Shown here in pieces: positions 16,558 through 24,394 of a stretch of DNA of 64,000 nt. Every line of letters begins with the position of its first letter. Within the stretch, counting starts at the first letter, position 1. This DNA is from Mycobacterium sp. EPa45 (GTDB taxonomy: Bacteria; Actinomycetota; Actinomycetes; Mycobacteriales; Mycobacteriaceae). The notes beneath the pieces were generated by a model that was not told the origin of the DNA, ran no database searches, and was given only the letters and a program-made list of their open reading frames with translations. A program made the translations under genes and the position numbers. The DNA lies in the NCBI RefSeq assembly GCF_001021385.1, contig NZ_CP011773.1, positions 3,286,001 through 3,350,000 of the forward strand, read 5' to 3'.

Positions 16558-17964
16558 TCATGAGGCTGCCTCCGCGCCGCCGGCCAGAGACTGCATCCGG
16601 GGTTGAGGTTGTGAGCCATGTGCGCTCGCGCCGTCGCCTGAGTCGGCGATCAACTCCAGCAGGCGGCCCCAGAACTCACGTTGGTTGCGCTCGGCGTACC
16701 CGCTGGCCAGGGGTCGACCGGGCCCCTTCCACGTGTCGTCTCTGCCCAGGACGCCCAGGCCCATTTCGAAGTTGAGCATCTGGCTGCCGGCGAGAATGCC
16801 CTGAGTTCCCGCAGTGATCGAGCGCCAGGTCTCGGCGTCATCCTGTTCGAACACGCCGGAAATGCCGAAGGTTCGGACGTAGGTCTCGTACGACTGTTGT
16901 TTGAAGTCTTCGGGCGCGTCCTTTTCGACGAGAAACCACGACCATACTTCCATCGTGTCGTGCGTCAATGGACGCCACAGCCGAAACGTCAGCATCGGCA
17001 CCGGCATTGACTGCTGGTCCTTACCGATGAGGACGTTGAGGAAAGAAAGGTTGGGAAAGACCGTTCCGTGGATGAAGGCGGTCCCCTGCAGAATATCTGC
17101 CTGGTCCTGGTCGCCGTAAGCCTCGGCGAGCCCGTCGACGACCTCTCGCGGATAGTTCATAAAGGGCGGCATCGGTTGACCCGGTGGCACACCGAGGACG
17201 CCAAGCCCGTGACCGTTGGAGAGGCTGATATGGGCGGGCTGCGACGCGAATTTCGGATCGGGCGGCGCCAGACCCAGTTCCACCGCCGAACGGTGCGTCA
17301 TCAACGTGTGGTAGGCGTCCCCGACAAAGTTGTCCGCGCCGAGCTTCCAGTTGGAGTCGATAATCCAACGCTGCGGCTCACCACGCACCTCCAGACCACC
17401 CTGGGTTTTCTTGCTGATCAGGTCGAGATACCAGGTCATATCGCCCAAGTAGTCGGCCAAAGGTGCTGCGTTCTCGTCCAGGCAACCAAAGATCAGGCCG
17501 CCGTAGTTCTCCAGGCGCGGAACCTGGGTCAAACTCCACTCGTTCTTGTCCATCTCGACCCCGTAGACCTCTTCTTGTGCGGGCACGCCCGCGAGGGCTC
17601 CGGTATTCCGGTAGGTCCATCCGTGATAGGGGCAGCGGAAATGCGAGGTGTTACCCATCTCCGTGCGGCACAGCAGTGTTCCGCGGTGCCGACATGAATT
17701 CGCCATCGCCCGCACTTCGCCATCCTCGCCGCGGACGACGATGATCGAACCGCCGCCCAGGTATCTCACCACGTAATCCCCGGCCTGAGGTACCTCCGTT
17801 TCGTGGGCCAGGAACTGCCAGCACCGGCCGAACACCCGGTCGGCTTCGAGCGCGTGGAGTTCAGCATTGGCGACCAGTCCGGCAGGCATTCGGCCCCTGG
17901 CAAGTCCTTCTTGACCCGCTGCAATCAGTTGCTGAATGTCGCTCTTGTCTCCGACAACGGACAT
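16558..17964 (-). CDS. Rieske aromatic ring-hydroxylating dioxygenase, alpha subunit (system 2)
   Basis: Catalytic subunit, 468 aa. The ATG at 17964 has AGAGGAGATC upstream. Rieske ligands are C91, H93, C111 and H114; the catalytic-iron region SNWKLGADNFVGDAYHTLMTH gives the bridging D216 and ligands H219 and H224. It resembles the system-1 alpha in overall plan but is clearly diverged, so this is not a recent duplication. The operon order is SDR, alpha, beta, 72-aa protein, ferredoxin, reductase. Actinobacterial enzymes of this class attack phthalates, PAHs and related aromatic acids; the substrate here is not determinable. Confidence 0.94.
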   Translation of the reverse strand: MSVVGDKSDIQQLIAAGQEGLARGRMPAGLVANAELHALEADRVFGRCWQFLAHETEVPQAGDYVVRYLGGGSIIVVRGEDGEVRAMANSCRHRGTLLCRTEMGNTSHFRCPYHGWTYRNTGALAGVPAQEEVYGVEMDKNEWSLTQVPRLENYGGLIFGCLDENAAPLADYLGDMTWYLDLISKKTQGGLEVRGEPQRWIIDSNWKLGADNFVGDAYHTLMTHRSAVELGLAPPDPKFASQPAHISLSNGHGLGVLGVPPGQPMPPFMNYPREVVDGLAEAYGDQDQADILQGTAFIHGTVFPNLSFLNVLIGKDQQSMPVPMLTFRLWRPLTHDTMEVWSWFLVEKDAPEDFKQQSYETYVRTFGISGVFEQDDAETWRSITAGTQGILAGSQMLNFEMGLGVLGRDDTWKGPGRPLASGYAERNQREFWGRLLELIADSGDGASAHGSQPQPRMQSLAGGAEAAS

Positions 17965-18114
17965 TTGATCTCCTCTTGTGTTTTCGGCTGCGCCGCATTG
18001 CTTTTGGGCTGTGGTACATAAAAGTGGGGTGTGTGTCGCCAAACCCGCTCCTTCGGGTCGGGTGACGCGAAGTCTGAATAATCCAGGGATGTCACCAACA
18101 TCTGTGTAGGTCTT

Positions 18115-18966
18115 TCATGCTGTCGGTAAGTCGGTCCGGGCGACGTTGGCGGCAAGTCCCAGTCCTCCGGCCGGCTGATTCATTCCGCGCACGCCCAAAC
18201 CACCGTCACTGTTGATGACGACGCCGGTCACCGCGCGTGAGTTGTCCGCCGACGCGAGCAGCACGTACAGGCCGGCATGATCGGCAGGCTGCTGGGCGTA
18301 CTGCAGAGGATTCGTCGTGCTCATCATGTCGGCGATGCCGGGCACCGACGACAACACGGTTTCGCCCTGACCCAGGTCTTCGATGCCACGCAATCCTGTT
18401 ATCGTGCCGCCGGGCGCGACTCCGTTCACCCGGATCTTCGGCGCCAACTCGTATGCCAGTTCACGCACCACGCCAACGACGGCGTGCTTAGACGCGGTGT
18501 ATAGCGGGCCGCCACCGGAGGTATAGAAACCAGAGTTGGATACGGTGAAGATGATGCTCGGCGCATCGCTCTTGAGGAGTTCAGGAACCGCGGCCCTGGC
18601 GCCAAGGAGGTAGCCCTTGACGTTTACCGAGAAGATCTCGTCGAAAGCACCGCCGAGGTCGTCTCCGTCGAAACTCATCAGGGACGCAAAGTAATCGAAG
18701 ATCCCGGCATTGCCGACGAACACATCGAGCTTTCCGAACGCATCAACCGTCTCGTGTACCGCCCTGACATTGTCGGCGTACGAGGTCACGTCACCTGTTA
18801 CCGCTCTCAGTTTGCGGTCGGCGTAGCCGAGGCCGGCCAGGTCGCCTACCGAGCGATCCAACACACCCACTTGTGCGCCCTCGGACAAAAACCGCTCCAC
18901 CACAGCCAAGCCGATTCCGGCCGCCCCACCGGTCACCAGTGCAACCCGCCCTGTCAACCAGCTCAC
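18115..18966 (-). CDS. Short-chain dehydrogenase, probable cis-dihydrodiol dehydrogenase
   Basis: A 283-aa SDR. The cofactor motif TGGAAGIG is near the N-terminus, NAG (FVGNAGIFDY) follows, and the catalytic triad is Ser in TVSNSGFY with YTASK. The GTG at 18966 follows GAAGGGG. Length and the SWLTGRVALVTGG start match BphB/HcaB-type dehydrogenases that rearomatise cis-dihydrodiols, and the gene heads the system-2 oxygenase cluster. The 150 bases to the alpha gene could hold a second promoter. Confidence 0.85.
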   Translation of the reverse strand: MSWLTGRVALVTGGAAGIGLAVVERFLSEGAQVGVLDRSVGDLAGLGYADRKLRAVTGDVTSYADNVRAVHETVDAFGKLDVFVGNAGIFDYFASLMSFDGDDLGGAFDEIFSVNVKGYLLGARAAVPELLKSDAPSIIFTVSNSGFYTSGGGPLYTASKHAVVGVVRELAYELAPKIRVNGVAPGGTITGLRGIEDLGQGETVLSSVPGIADMMSTTNPLQYAQQPADHAGLYVLLASADNSRAVTGVVINSDGGLGVRGMNQPAGGLGLAANVARTDLPTA

Positions 18967-19594
18967 ACTCTCGCCCCTTCTGTGATGCACATCGCTGCAT
19001 TCACATCACTAGGTTCCTTGGCGAGGAATGACAGGTCTATCCGCGCAGCGCTTCCAGAACTCCGATTCACGCGGATCTCACGACGCTAGCCAGATCTTTT
19101 CGCGTAGGGAGTCACTGCGGCGTCGGCGTCAGCTTGAAACGTAGCCAGCCGCAAGACCGATCGCTCTCTAACCACACGCAGCCAGCGGACCGCTGATATG
19201 AAGACTGAGACTCCTCGGTTGCTGACGGTCATGAACCGCTGGTCGAGATCTCTGACCTCCTCGTCACTTCCCCCATAGAGCTACATGAAGACGGCCTTGT
19301 CAACGGCGGCTGAAAATCAACCCCTTTACGACGGGTGAGTTCGACACGGGTCGGTTTTCAGACGACGCCGACTCCTTGGTCGCCTGGCTGTCGCACCGGC
19401 TGGTTGAAGCTGTGAGGCAGCCTGTCTAGTCACTGCTAGGGCCACTTACCCCTGCTGAACGAGTGCGCAGAATTCCGCATCGAGGACCGCTCAGCGCGGA
19501 TGGATTGAGATTGCAGCGGCAACGCTTCAGCATCAACAACGGACATACGCTCTGCGTTTCAACGGGTTTCGGAGTGCAGTAGCCGCCCTTGGGT
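18967..19594. other. Gene-free gap between the aromatic island and the CAP gene
   Basis: 628 bases with no supportable coding region. The left end should contain the promoter of the dihydrodiol-dehydrogenase operon. The middle holds a short inverted repeat listed separately, which looks like insertion-sequence ends. The right end lies after the CAP gene, and I see no terminator-like hairpin there. Confidence 0.5.
19310..19361. repeat. Inverted repeat resembling IS21-type terminal sequences (solo remnant)
   Basis: CTGAAAATCAACCC at 19310-19323 faces GGGTCGGTTTTCAG at 19348-19361, an imperfect inverted pair (11 of 14 matched) around 24 bases. The outer CTGAAAA/TTTTCAG with an ACCC/GGGT core resembles the terminal repeats I recall for IS21-family elements in actinobacteria. 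No istA or istB remains, so this would be a deletion remnant. Confidence 0.35.
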
Positions 19595-20083
19595 TCAGGT
19601 CGGCTGGCCGTAGACGGCGACGACGACGCTCCGGTCGAGACTGTTCTCCGACCAGACGCCGATCTGAGTGTTGGCGCAGTTGGACATGACCGCCATGTCG
19701 GCGGGGTCGTAGTACCACTGGTTCAAGATTTCGATGCCGCTGATTGCGAGCGCCGGGTTGATCGCTACGGTTTCGGCGACGGAGCCGCGAAAGCCGGCGG
19801 CCTTGGCTCGGTCAGCGACGGTGGACCCGTTGGATCCGACGTCGCCGTCGTTTGTCCGGTTGTTGAGCAGGTCGTCGGTGTGCCACTGGGCGGCCCGTTG
19901 CAATTGTGGGTTGATCACAAGGTCGTTCGTGCAACCGGCCTGATGCTGGACGGTGTAGACGTTGGCAGCGACGCTGTCGTTCAGGCGACGATTGTCGGCA
20001 TGGGCCTGTGGCGCCATCAGGGGCGCGGCAACCACGGCGATGACCGGGAACACCGCGACAGGAAGGCGTCTCGCGGCCATCAT
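19595..20083 (-). CDS. Secreted CAP-domain (SCP-like) protein
   Basis: A 162-aa exported protein. A signal peptide ending in APQAHA precedes a CAP domain of about 130 residues: NPQLQRAAQWHTDDLL carries the conserved His, GFRGSVAETVA the Glu and ILNQWYYDPADMAVMSNC the W..Y..P.....NC block, ending in VVVAVYGQPT. The ATG at 20083 overlaps the DUF732 stop by 4 bp. Mycobacterial CAP proteins are cell-wall or secreted proteins without a well-defined activity. Confidence 0.88.
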   Translation of the reverse strand: MMAARRLPVAVFPVIAVVAAPLMAPQAHADNRRLNDSVAANVYTVQHQAGCTNDLVINPQLQRAAQWHTDDLLNNRTNDGDVGSNGSTVADRAKAAGFRGSVAETVAINPALAISGIEILNQWYYDPADMAVMSNCANTQIGVWSENSLDRSVVVAVYGQPT

Positions 20084-20439
20084 GGCACTGCGCCGGGAAC
20101 GTAGTCTGCCGCCGATTGTCTGAGCTGCCAGATCCGGGCGGGGCAGAGTTCGTTGGCTCCCTGGGTGATCAGGTACGAAGCCTGGTATTCGTCGGAGGTC
20201 TGGAAGTCAGCCTTGACTTCACGCACGATATCCGCGTATGAGCTACCTGCGGTTATCTTGTCGCACAGTCGGTGGCCGTAGGACAGCGCGGCGTCGGCGT
20301 TGGGAAAGTTGTACTCGGGACGCACCGTGACGTTCAACAAGTAAGCCACCGCGTCGGCGTGCGACGGCGGGGCGGTGAGCAGCGTAGCCGCGCCGAGCAA
20401 GGCGCCGGTCGTCACCGCCATCAGCGGGGCGCGCGACAT
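20080..20439 (-). CDS. DUF732 secreted protein
   Basis: A 119-aa exported protein: a signal peptide ending in APPSHA, then a DUF732 domain with the paired cysteines (HRLCDKI and NELCPARIW) and the typical sequence FPNADAALSYGHRLC. The ATG at 20439 follows AGGAAA. DUF732 is essentially mycobacterial, so this is a good taxonomic marker. It is the first gene of a two-gene unit with the CAP protein, coupled through a 4-bp overlap. Function unknown. Confidence 0.88.
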   Translation of the reverse strand: MSRAPLMAVTTGALLGAATLLTAPPSHADAVAYLLNVTVRPEYNFPNADAALSYGHRLCDKITAGSSYADIVREVKADFQTSDEYQASYLITQGANELCPARIWQLRQSAADYVPGAVP

Positions 20440-22152
20440 TTTCCTGGCATCGGTTTCTCCCCCAGCGGGTAACGGATTGCCGCAAGAGCCGTGCCACAAG
20501 GCTTGTCCGGCGGACTGAACACTACGGCGGAATCGTTTCGGATCGAATGCCGATATTAGCCAGCGGTCTCCGATCTTGTCGAGAGATCGCTCTAGATACA
20601 CCGTTGAAGAGCGCTGCTGCTGACGGTGCCAGCGCTGGATTCCTAAGCGAACTCGCCGACAGCGTCGGTGCGTGCGCGACCCGCGCCGGGGCACGTTCGC
20701 GATCTCGACAGCGCCGCATGCGGTTGCCTAGCAGTGGGCACGCGGCGGTAAGGGCGTTTCCAGACCTTGATGGAGGGCGCTACAACAGCCGTTTCGCGGG
20801 GGCGTGTGTGGCGCTGTTCGCGCCGGCTCGCTCGGCGACGCCGATGCAGCCGGTTGTTTCCTTACCCCGACCTGTGTGGCCGACTCGCCGTCGAGGCTCG
20901 CCGTATCGGTTATCAAGTCATCTGACGGGCGCTCAATCAGGGCACCGGACAGTTTCCGGGATTCTGAGGGGGCGCGAGTACCGCGATGGGTGGCGCAAGT
21001 TGACGACGGCCCGCGACGGCGTCGAAGCCTCGGCCCAAGGACACCAAGGGCGCCGGAGGCGCACAGCGCGAGCGGGTCCTGATGATGGCCGCAGCACTTC
21101 CCTGGGATGCAGCGAACCGTGGAGGATTGGCCACGGCCCAGAGTCGAAGTCGCGCTCGATATCTGGGCAGTAACGGACAGAGTGGACCGCAGTCCCAGAC
21201 CTTCGCCAACCGCCTCCTCAACCAACCGGGTGACGTCGACGGCAAACCGATGATCTACACCGACGCCTGCCAAGTCTCCACCCTGTTCGTCAGGTTGGAT
21301 GGACACAGGAGCAGCACCAGCCCGCCGACCATCTTATTGGCCGCCGCATCGATCATTCCTCATGGGCGAAGCGATGCGGTTGGCCCCGCGATGGGGACCG
21401 GGACGACTACTAGGATCGCGAAATCGGCTGAGAGCGCGCCGTGTCGACTCCGATATGGGACGTCGAAGGTATGCCCACAAGCTCGGCATCCTCCGTTTCC
21501 TCACTCAGCGCAGCGTGATCGACAGTGTCGACATTTTGGCGGCACACGTGGTGTTGAGCTATGCCAGTCTTCGGCCCCGAGATCTGCAATCTTTCGCCGA
21601 CTTGACGGCGCGGTTCGATCGAGCTGCTGGCGTCGATGCCATACGTGGTGAACCTCCGGCCGATGCCGGCGAAAGCCGTTGATACCGAACCGTTTCAGGG
21701 CAATCTACGATTCGTGCCGGCCGACCGCATCTCTCGCTACCGCTGCTGCATGCTTTCGGACAGCTTTGTCGGGGAATCGAATTCGCGTACCTGATCCGGC
21801 GACCGGCGGTTTGAGGCCGCCATGACGACTCTTCTTGACTTCTTGCGCGTGAGTAGCTTCTCATGGAATAAATAGCCAAGATCCACGCGCCGGCGACGAT
21901 GATCGGATCCGTCCACATGTGCTTTGCGTCGACCCGCTTCCGGCCAAACCGCGAAGACTCCGCGGCGCCGCTCGAACCCGGAAGGACCGCTGTTGACACA
22001 GACAATGCGACGTTGGGAGATCGACGATGTCGGCCGGAACTGCCTCCAACTCAGAGAGGTTCCGGTGCACTAGCGGAGTCTATTGCTTCAACGCGAGCTG
22101 ACAGTACTTCTCGGGCCTTAGTGTTCGATGGCGCTCCGACGTCCAGTTCCCG
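20440..22152. other. Gene-poor, probably decayed region
   Basis: About 1.7 kb with several overlapping open frames of 60-210 codons on both strands, none with a recognisable family, a consistent ribosome site or a clean codon pattern. One minus-strand stretch near 21845-21935 encodes a single hydrophobic segment (PIIVAGAWILAIYSM) without family context. It borders mobile-element debris and is best read as degenerate DNA. Confidence 0.5.
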
Positions 22153-22637
22153 CTATGGCGTGAGCTCGTCGGCCGCCGCGAGGATCCGGCCGACCGTCGT
22201 GTGGTGCACCTTGTGCGCGCGTCCGATCGTGCTCGGCGGCATGCCGGCTTCTCGCTGCGCGAGGATGGTCGCGACCAACCCACTGTCTTGCTTGTGATGC
22301 CCTGCCGTACGAGGGTTTCCGCGATCGGCGTCCACCGCGCCACCACTGCCGGGTCTCCCGCGGCGATCACCGCGGCGCCAGCGGTACCCCTCGGCGGCGC
22401 GATGGCCAGGCGCTCCTCACCGGCGCCGTCGCTTACACGCGCACCGTCATGGGGCGTTCTCTCGGCCTTTGGCCGTTGGGTGCGGTCATTCGACCCGGTG
22501 GCAGCGGTCCCAGCACGATGGGATTCGCCGGCCGTCCGCCTGTTGAGCGATAGTAGGCACAGTGTTGCCTGCGCTATCGCGACGTCGATGGCGCACGGCC
22601 ATAACCAGACGATGGTTGGCAGCAGTCCCAGTGTCAC
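22153..22637 (-). pseudogene. Truncated and frameshifted DUF2637-type membrane/HTH protein
   Basis: The 5' part reads LPTIVWLWPCAIDVAIAQATL, a membrane segment like the second half of DUF2637 proteins found on actinobacterial plasmids and phages. A linker follows, then WTPIAETLVRQGITSK. The continuing helix-turn-helix (LVATILAQREAGMPPSTIGR, then VHHTTVGRILAAADEL) is in the frame one base away; one missing base near 22280-22292 would restore a single reading frame. The N-terminal DUF2637 helices are absent; the gene begins exactly where a relaxase fragment stops. Both truncation and frameshift point to a dead gene. Confidence 0.65.
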
Positions 22638-22972
22638 GGCCAGGGGACGGCGCGGGCGCCGTCGTCGAGGCGTTGCGCGGCAACCCGCTTCGTGGCCGGG
22701 TCGACGTGGGCGACGCGCCAGCGGTTGCCGTTGCGCACCGAGGGCAGCGATTCGAGGTTGGGGCTGGATGCGTGGAATTCGATGGTGGGGTCGTTGCGGC
22801 GGCTGAGGATCAGCTCCCCCACCCCGATCTGCTGCCCACCCATCGCGCTGACGGTTTCCGCGCCGCGGTCGACGTGTTGACGGTGGATGCGTTGGTTGAG
22901 CGCGGCGGCCATCTCGGCGGTGTCACACACCAGCAGACTGTCCCGCCCTGCTGTGGTGTCGTTTTGGTAGGC
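22634..22972 (-). pseudogene. Fragment of a MobF/TrwC-type conjugative relaxase-helicase
   Basis: About 112 codons matching an internal part of the relaxase-helicase proteins of actinobacterial conjugative elements: GRDSLLVCDTAEMAAALNQR, IGVGELILSRRNDPTIEF, and SVRNGNRWRVAHVDPATKR then LDDGARAV. A stop follows at the point where the DUF2637 fragment begins, and the upstream end abuts an IS110 fragment. The N-terminal relaxase domain with the catalytic tyrosines and most of the helicase are missing. Identification is from recalled family wording, not a search. Confidence 0.65.
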
Positions 22973-23146
22973 GTGTACGGATGCTCTCGACTGGCCACGG
23001 ACCCAAGAACGACGATGCCGACGCCGTCAGCGTTGCGGTCGTCGCGCGCACAGCGTCCAGGTTGAGCTCCGCGGTCGCCGACGCGACCATCACTGCGCTC
23101 CCCGCGATCGTCGAGCACCGCGACGACCTGGTCAAGACCCGCACTC
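22966..23146 (+). mobile_element. IS110-family transposase fragment
   Basis: The plus frame reads VRMLSTGHGPKNDDADAVSV, then ALPAIVEHRDDLVKTRTQ, which matches the DEDD-transposase interior of IS110 elements (the 'NDDADA' acidic motif followed by 'HRDDLVKTRTQ'). Only about 60 residues remain and both ends are abrupt: on the left a relaxase fragment, on the right the serine hydrolase, whose stop codon is supplied by this fragment. The element is inactive. Confidence 0.6.
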
Positions 23147-23879
23147 AAATCGTCATGCCCAGCGGGCCGTACAGCACTTCTTGGCACAGGCTCTCCCACG
23201 ACGTGCCCGCACCGACGGCCACCGCCTCGGCACCAGCGGTCAACCCGAAATTGGTGTACTCATACGACGTCCGGAACTCGCCCAGCGGCAACTGACGCAG
23301 GTGTTCGAGCACGTGGGCGCGGTCGTAACCCAGGTCCTCCAGCAGATCGCCCGCCTGATCAGGCAGCCCCGAGCGGTGCGCGAACATGTCACCGACCGTC
23401 ACCATCCTCGTCACGGTGGGGTCGGCGAGCGCGAACCACGGAAGCTTCTCCACCACCGGGGTGTTCCACGAGACCGCAGCCGCCCCCACCTGGTGGGCGA
23501 CGACGGTCGAACTCAGCGACTTCGACAGCGACGCCAGCTGAAACACCGGATCCGGATCGACCCTGTTGCCCGGTGCATCCCCATTGCAAACATCCTTCAC
23601 GCCGAAACCCCTGGCGTACACCGTCTTTCCACCGTGCACCACGGCGACCGCCATGCCGGGAACCCCCGAGGCCTTCAAGAGCTCGTCGGCGATGCCGTGG
23701 AGCATGCCGACGGCGTCCTCGACGGCGTTGGCCGGCAGGCCCATCGCCGGATCCAGGGGTGGCACCACCTCGGCGGTGCTCGACGTCGTCGGCGGACCGG
23801 CGGACGTCGCGTCGCATCCTCCGATAAACGCCGCCACGGCGACCAACCCGACCAGCTTGAACATCGACGAACGGTGCAC
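23145..23879 (-). CDS. Serine hydrolase (beta-lactamase family) lipoprotein, 3'-truncated
   Basis: A 244-aa remnant of a penicillin-binding/beta-lactamase-fold hydrolase. The lipobox IGGC (C22) suggests a lipoprotein. The nucleophile motif is S117-L-S-K120 (FQLASLSKSL) and the second motif is Y208-T-N210. The protein ends at YGPLGMTI, just where the family normally continues with the KTG-type motif region; the coding sequence there runs into an IS110 fragment. The third active-site element is therefore missing and the product is probably non-functional. Confidence 0.75.
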   Translation of the reverse strand: MHRSSMFKLVGLVAVAAFIGGCDATSAGPPTTSSTAEVVPPLDPAMGLPANAVEDAVGMLHGIADELLKASGVPGMAVAVVHGGKTVYARGFGVKDVCNGDAPGNRVDPDPVFQLASLSKSLSSTVVAHQVGAAAVSWNTPVVEKLPWFALADPTVTRMVTVGDMFAHRSGLPDQAGDLLEDLGYDRAHVLEHLRQLPLGEFRTSYEYTNFGLTAGAEAVAVGAGTSWESLCQEVLYGPLGMTI

Positions 23880-24024
23880 ACCAGGAGGTTAAACGGTCAG
23901 ACCCGCCACCACGGGTCCAGCGCAAACCCCGGATGCGGCCGAACCCACACAGCTGCACACCGCTGCGACGGACGTGGTGACCACCGCGGGCTGCGGACCC
24001 CGGTGGACCCGAGTGGTCGATACT

Positions 24025-24150
24025 TCACGAGCGGTCTTCCTTCGTTGGCGGTGCGATGGAGAGTGCGGGCAGGAGGACGTCGTCGACCAGCGCGGTGAGG
24101 AACGCCAACTCGAAGGGTTTGCGTTGGGTGAGTGACCGGTAGGCCGCCAT
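24025..24150 (-). CDS. Small ORF, 41 aa, unknown
   Basis: A short open frame whose ATG directly follows the TAA of the preceding 60-codon ORF (TAAATG), in the same frame, so the two could be one gene split by a single stop mutation or a coupled pair. The product begins MAAYRSLTQRKPF and has a short hydrophobic helix (ELAFLTALVDDVLLPAL). No family recognised. It lies between a truncated gene and an integrase, where relics are expected. Confidence 0.35.
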   Translation of the reverse strand: MAAYRSLTQRKPFELAFLTALVDDVLLPALSIAPPTKEDRS

Positions 24151-24333
24151 TTACGGGATGACCTGCGCCAGGGTGTCAATGGCTGCGGTGTCGGCGATCT
24201 GGTGACGGTCGGCGGCGCGGCGCATCAGCAGACGCAGCGCAGCCGACCAGGGCTCGACGATGACGTCGTTGGCGGCTTCCGCGATCACACCACAGCGCAG
24301 ACAATCGATACCGGGCTCGGACCCATGATTCAT
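24151..24333 (-). CDS. Small ORF, 60 aa, unknown
   Basis: A 60-codon frame with a CLRC dicysteine near residue 11 and a helical remainder (VEPWSAALRLLMRRAADR). No clear Shine-Dalgarno precedes its ATG. It is the upstream member of the TAAATG pair described for 24025-24150. It could be an accessory gene of a mobile element. Coding status is uncertain. Confidence 0.35.
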   Translation of the reverse strand: MNHGSEPGIDCLRCGVIAEAANDVIVEPWSAALRLLMRRAADRHQIADTAAIDTLAQVIP

Positions 24334-24347
24334 CCCTGGAGGAGCTA

Positions 24348-24375
24348 GTCATGGATAACGACTGTTATCCATGAC
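24348..24375. repeat. Perfect 12-bp palindrome upstream of the tyrosine recombinase
   Basis: GTCATGGATAAC at 24348-24359 and its exact reverse complement GTTATCCATGAC at 24364-24375 flank a 4-base spacer (GACT). It ends 19 bases before the GTG of the recombinase gene. Arms of 11-13 bp around a short spacer are the geometry of tyrosine-recombinase core sites, but an operator for autoregulation is equally possible. Confidence 0.7.
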
Positions 24376-24394
24376 CATCTGACAATCTGAGTCG

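Noticed and set aside
20547..21682. Several plus-strand frames of 100-210 codons in the gene-poor region
   Set aside because: No family resemblance, no ribosome sites and mutual overlap; treated as non-coding or decayed DNA.
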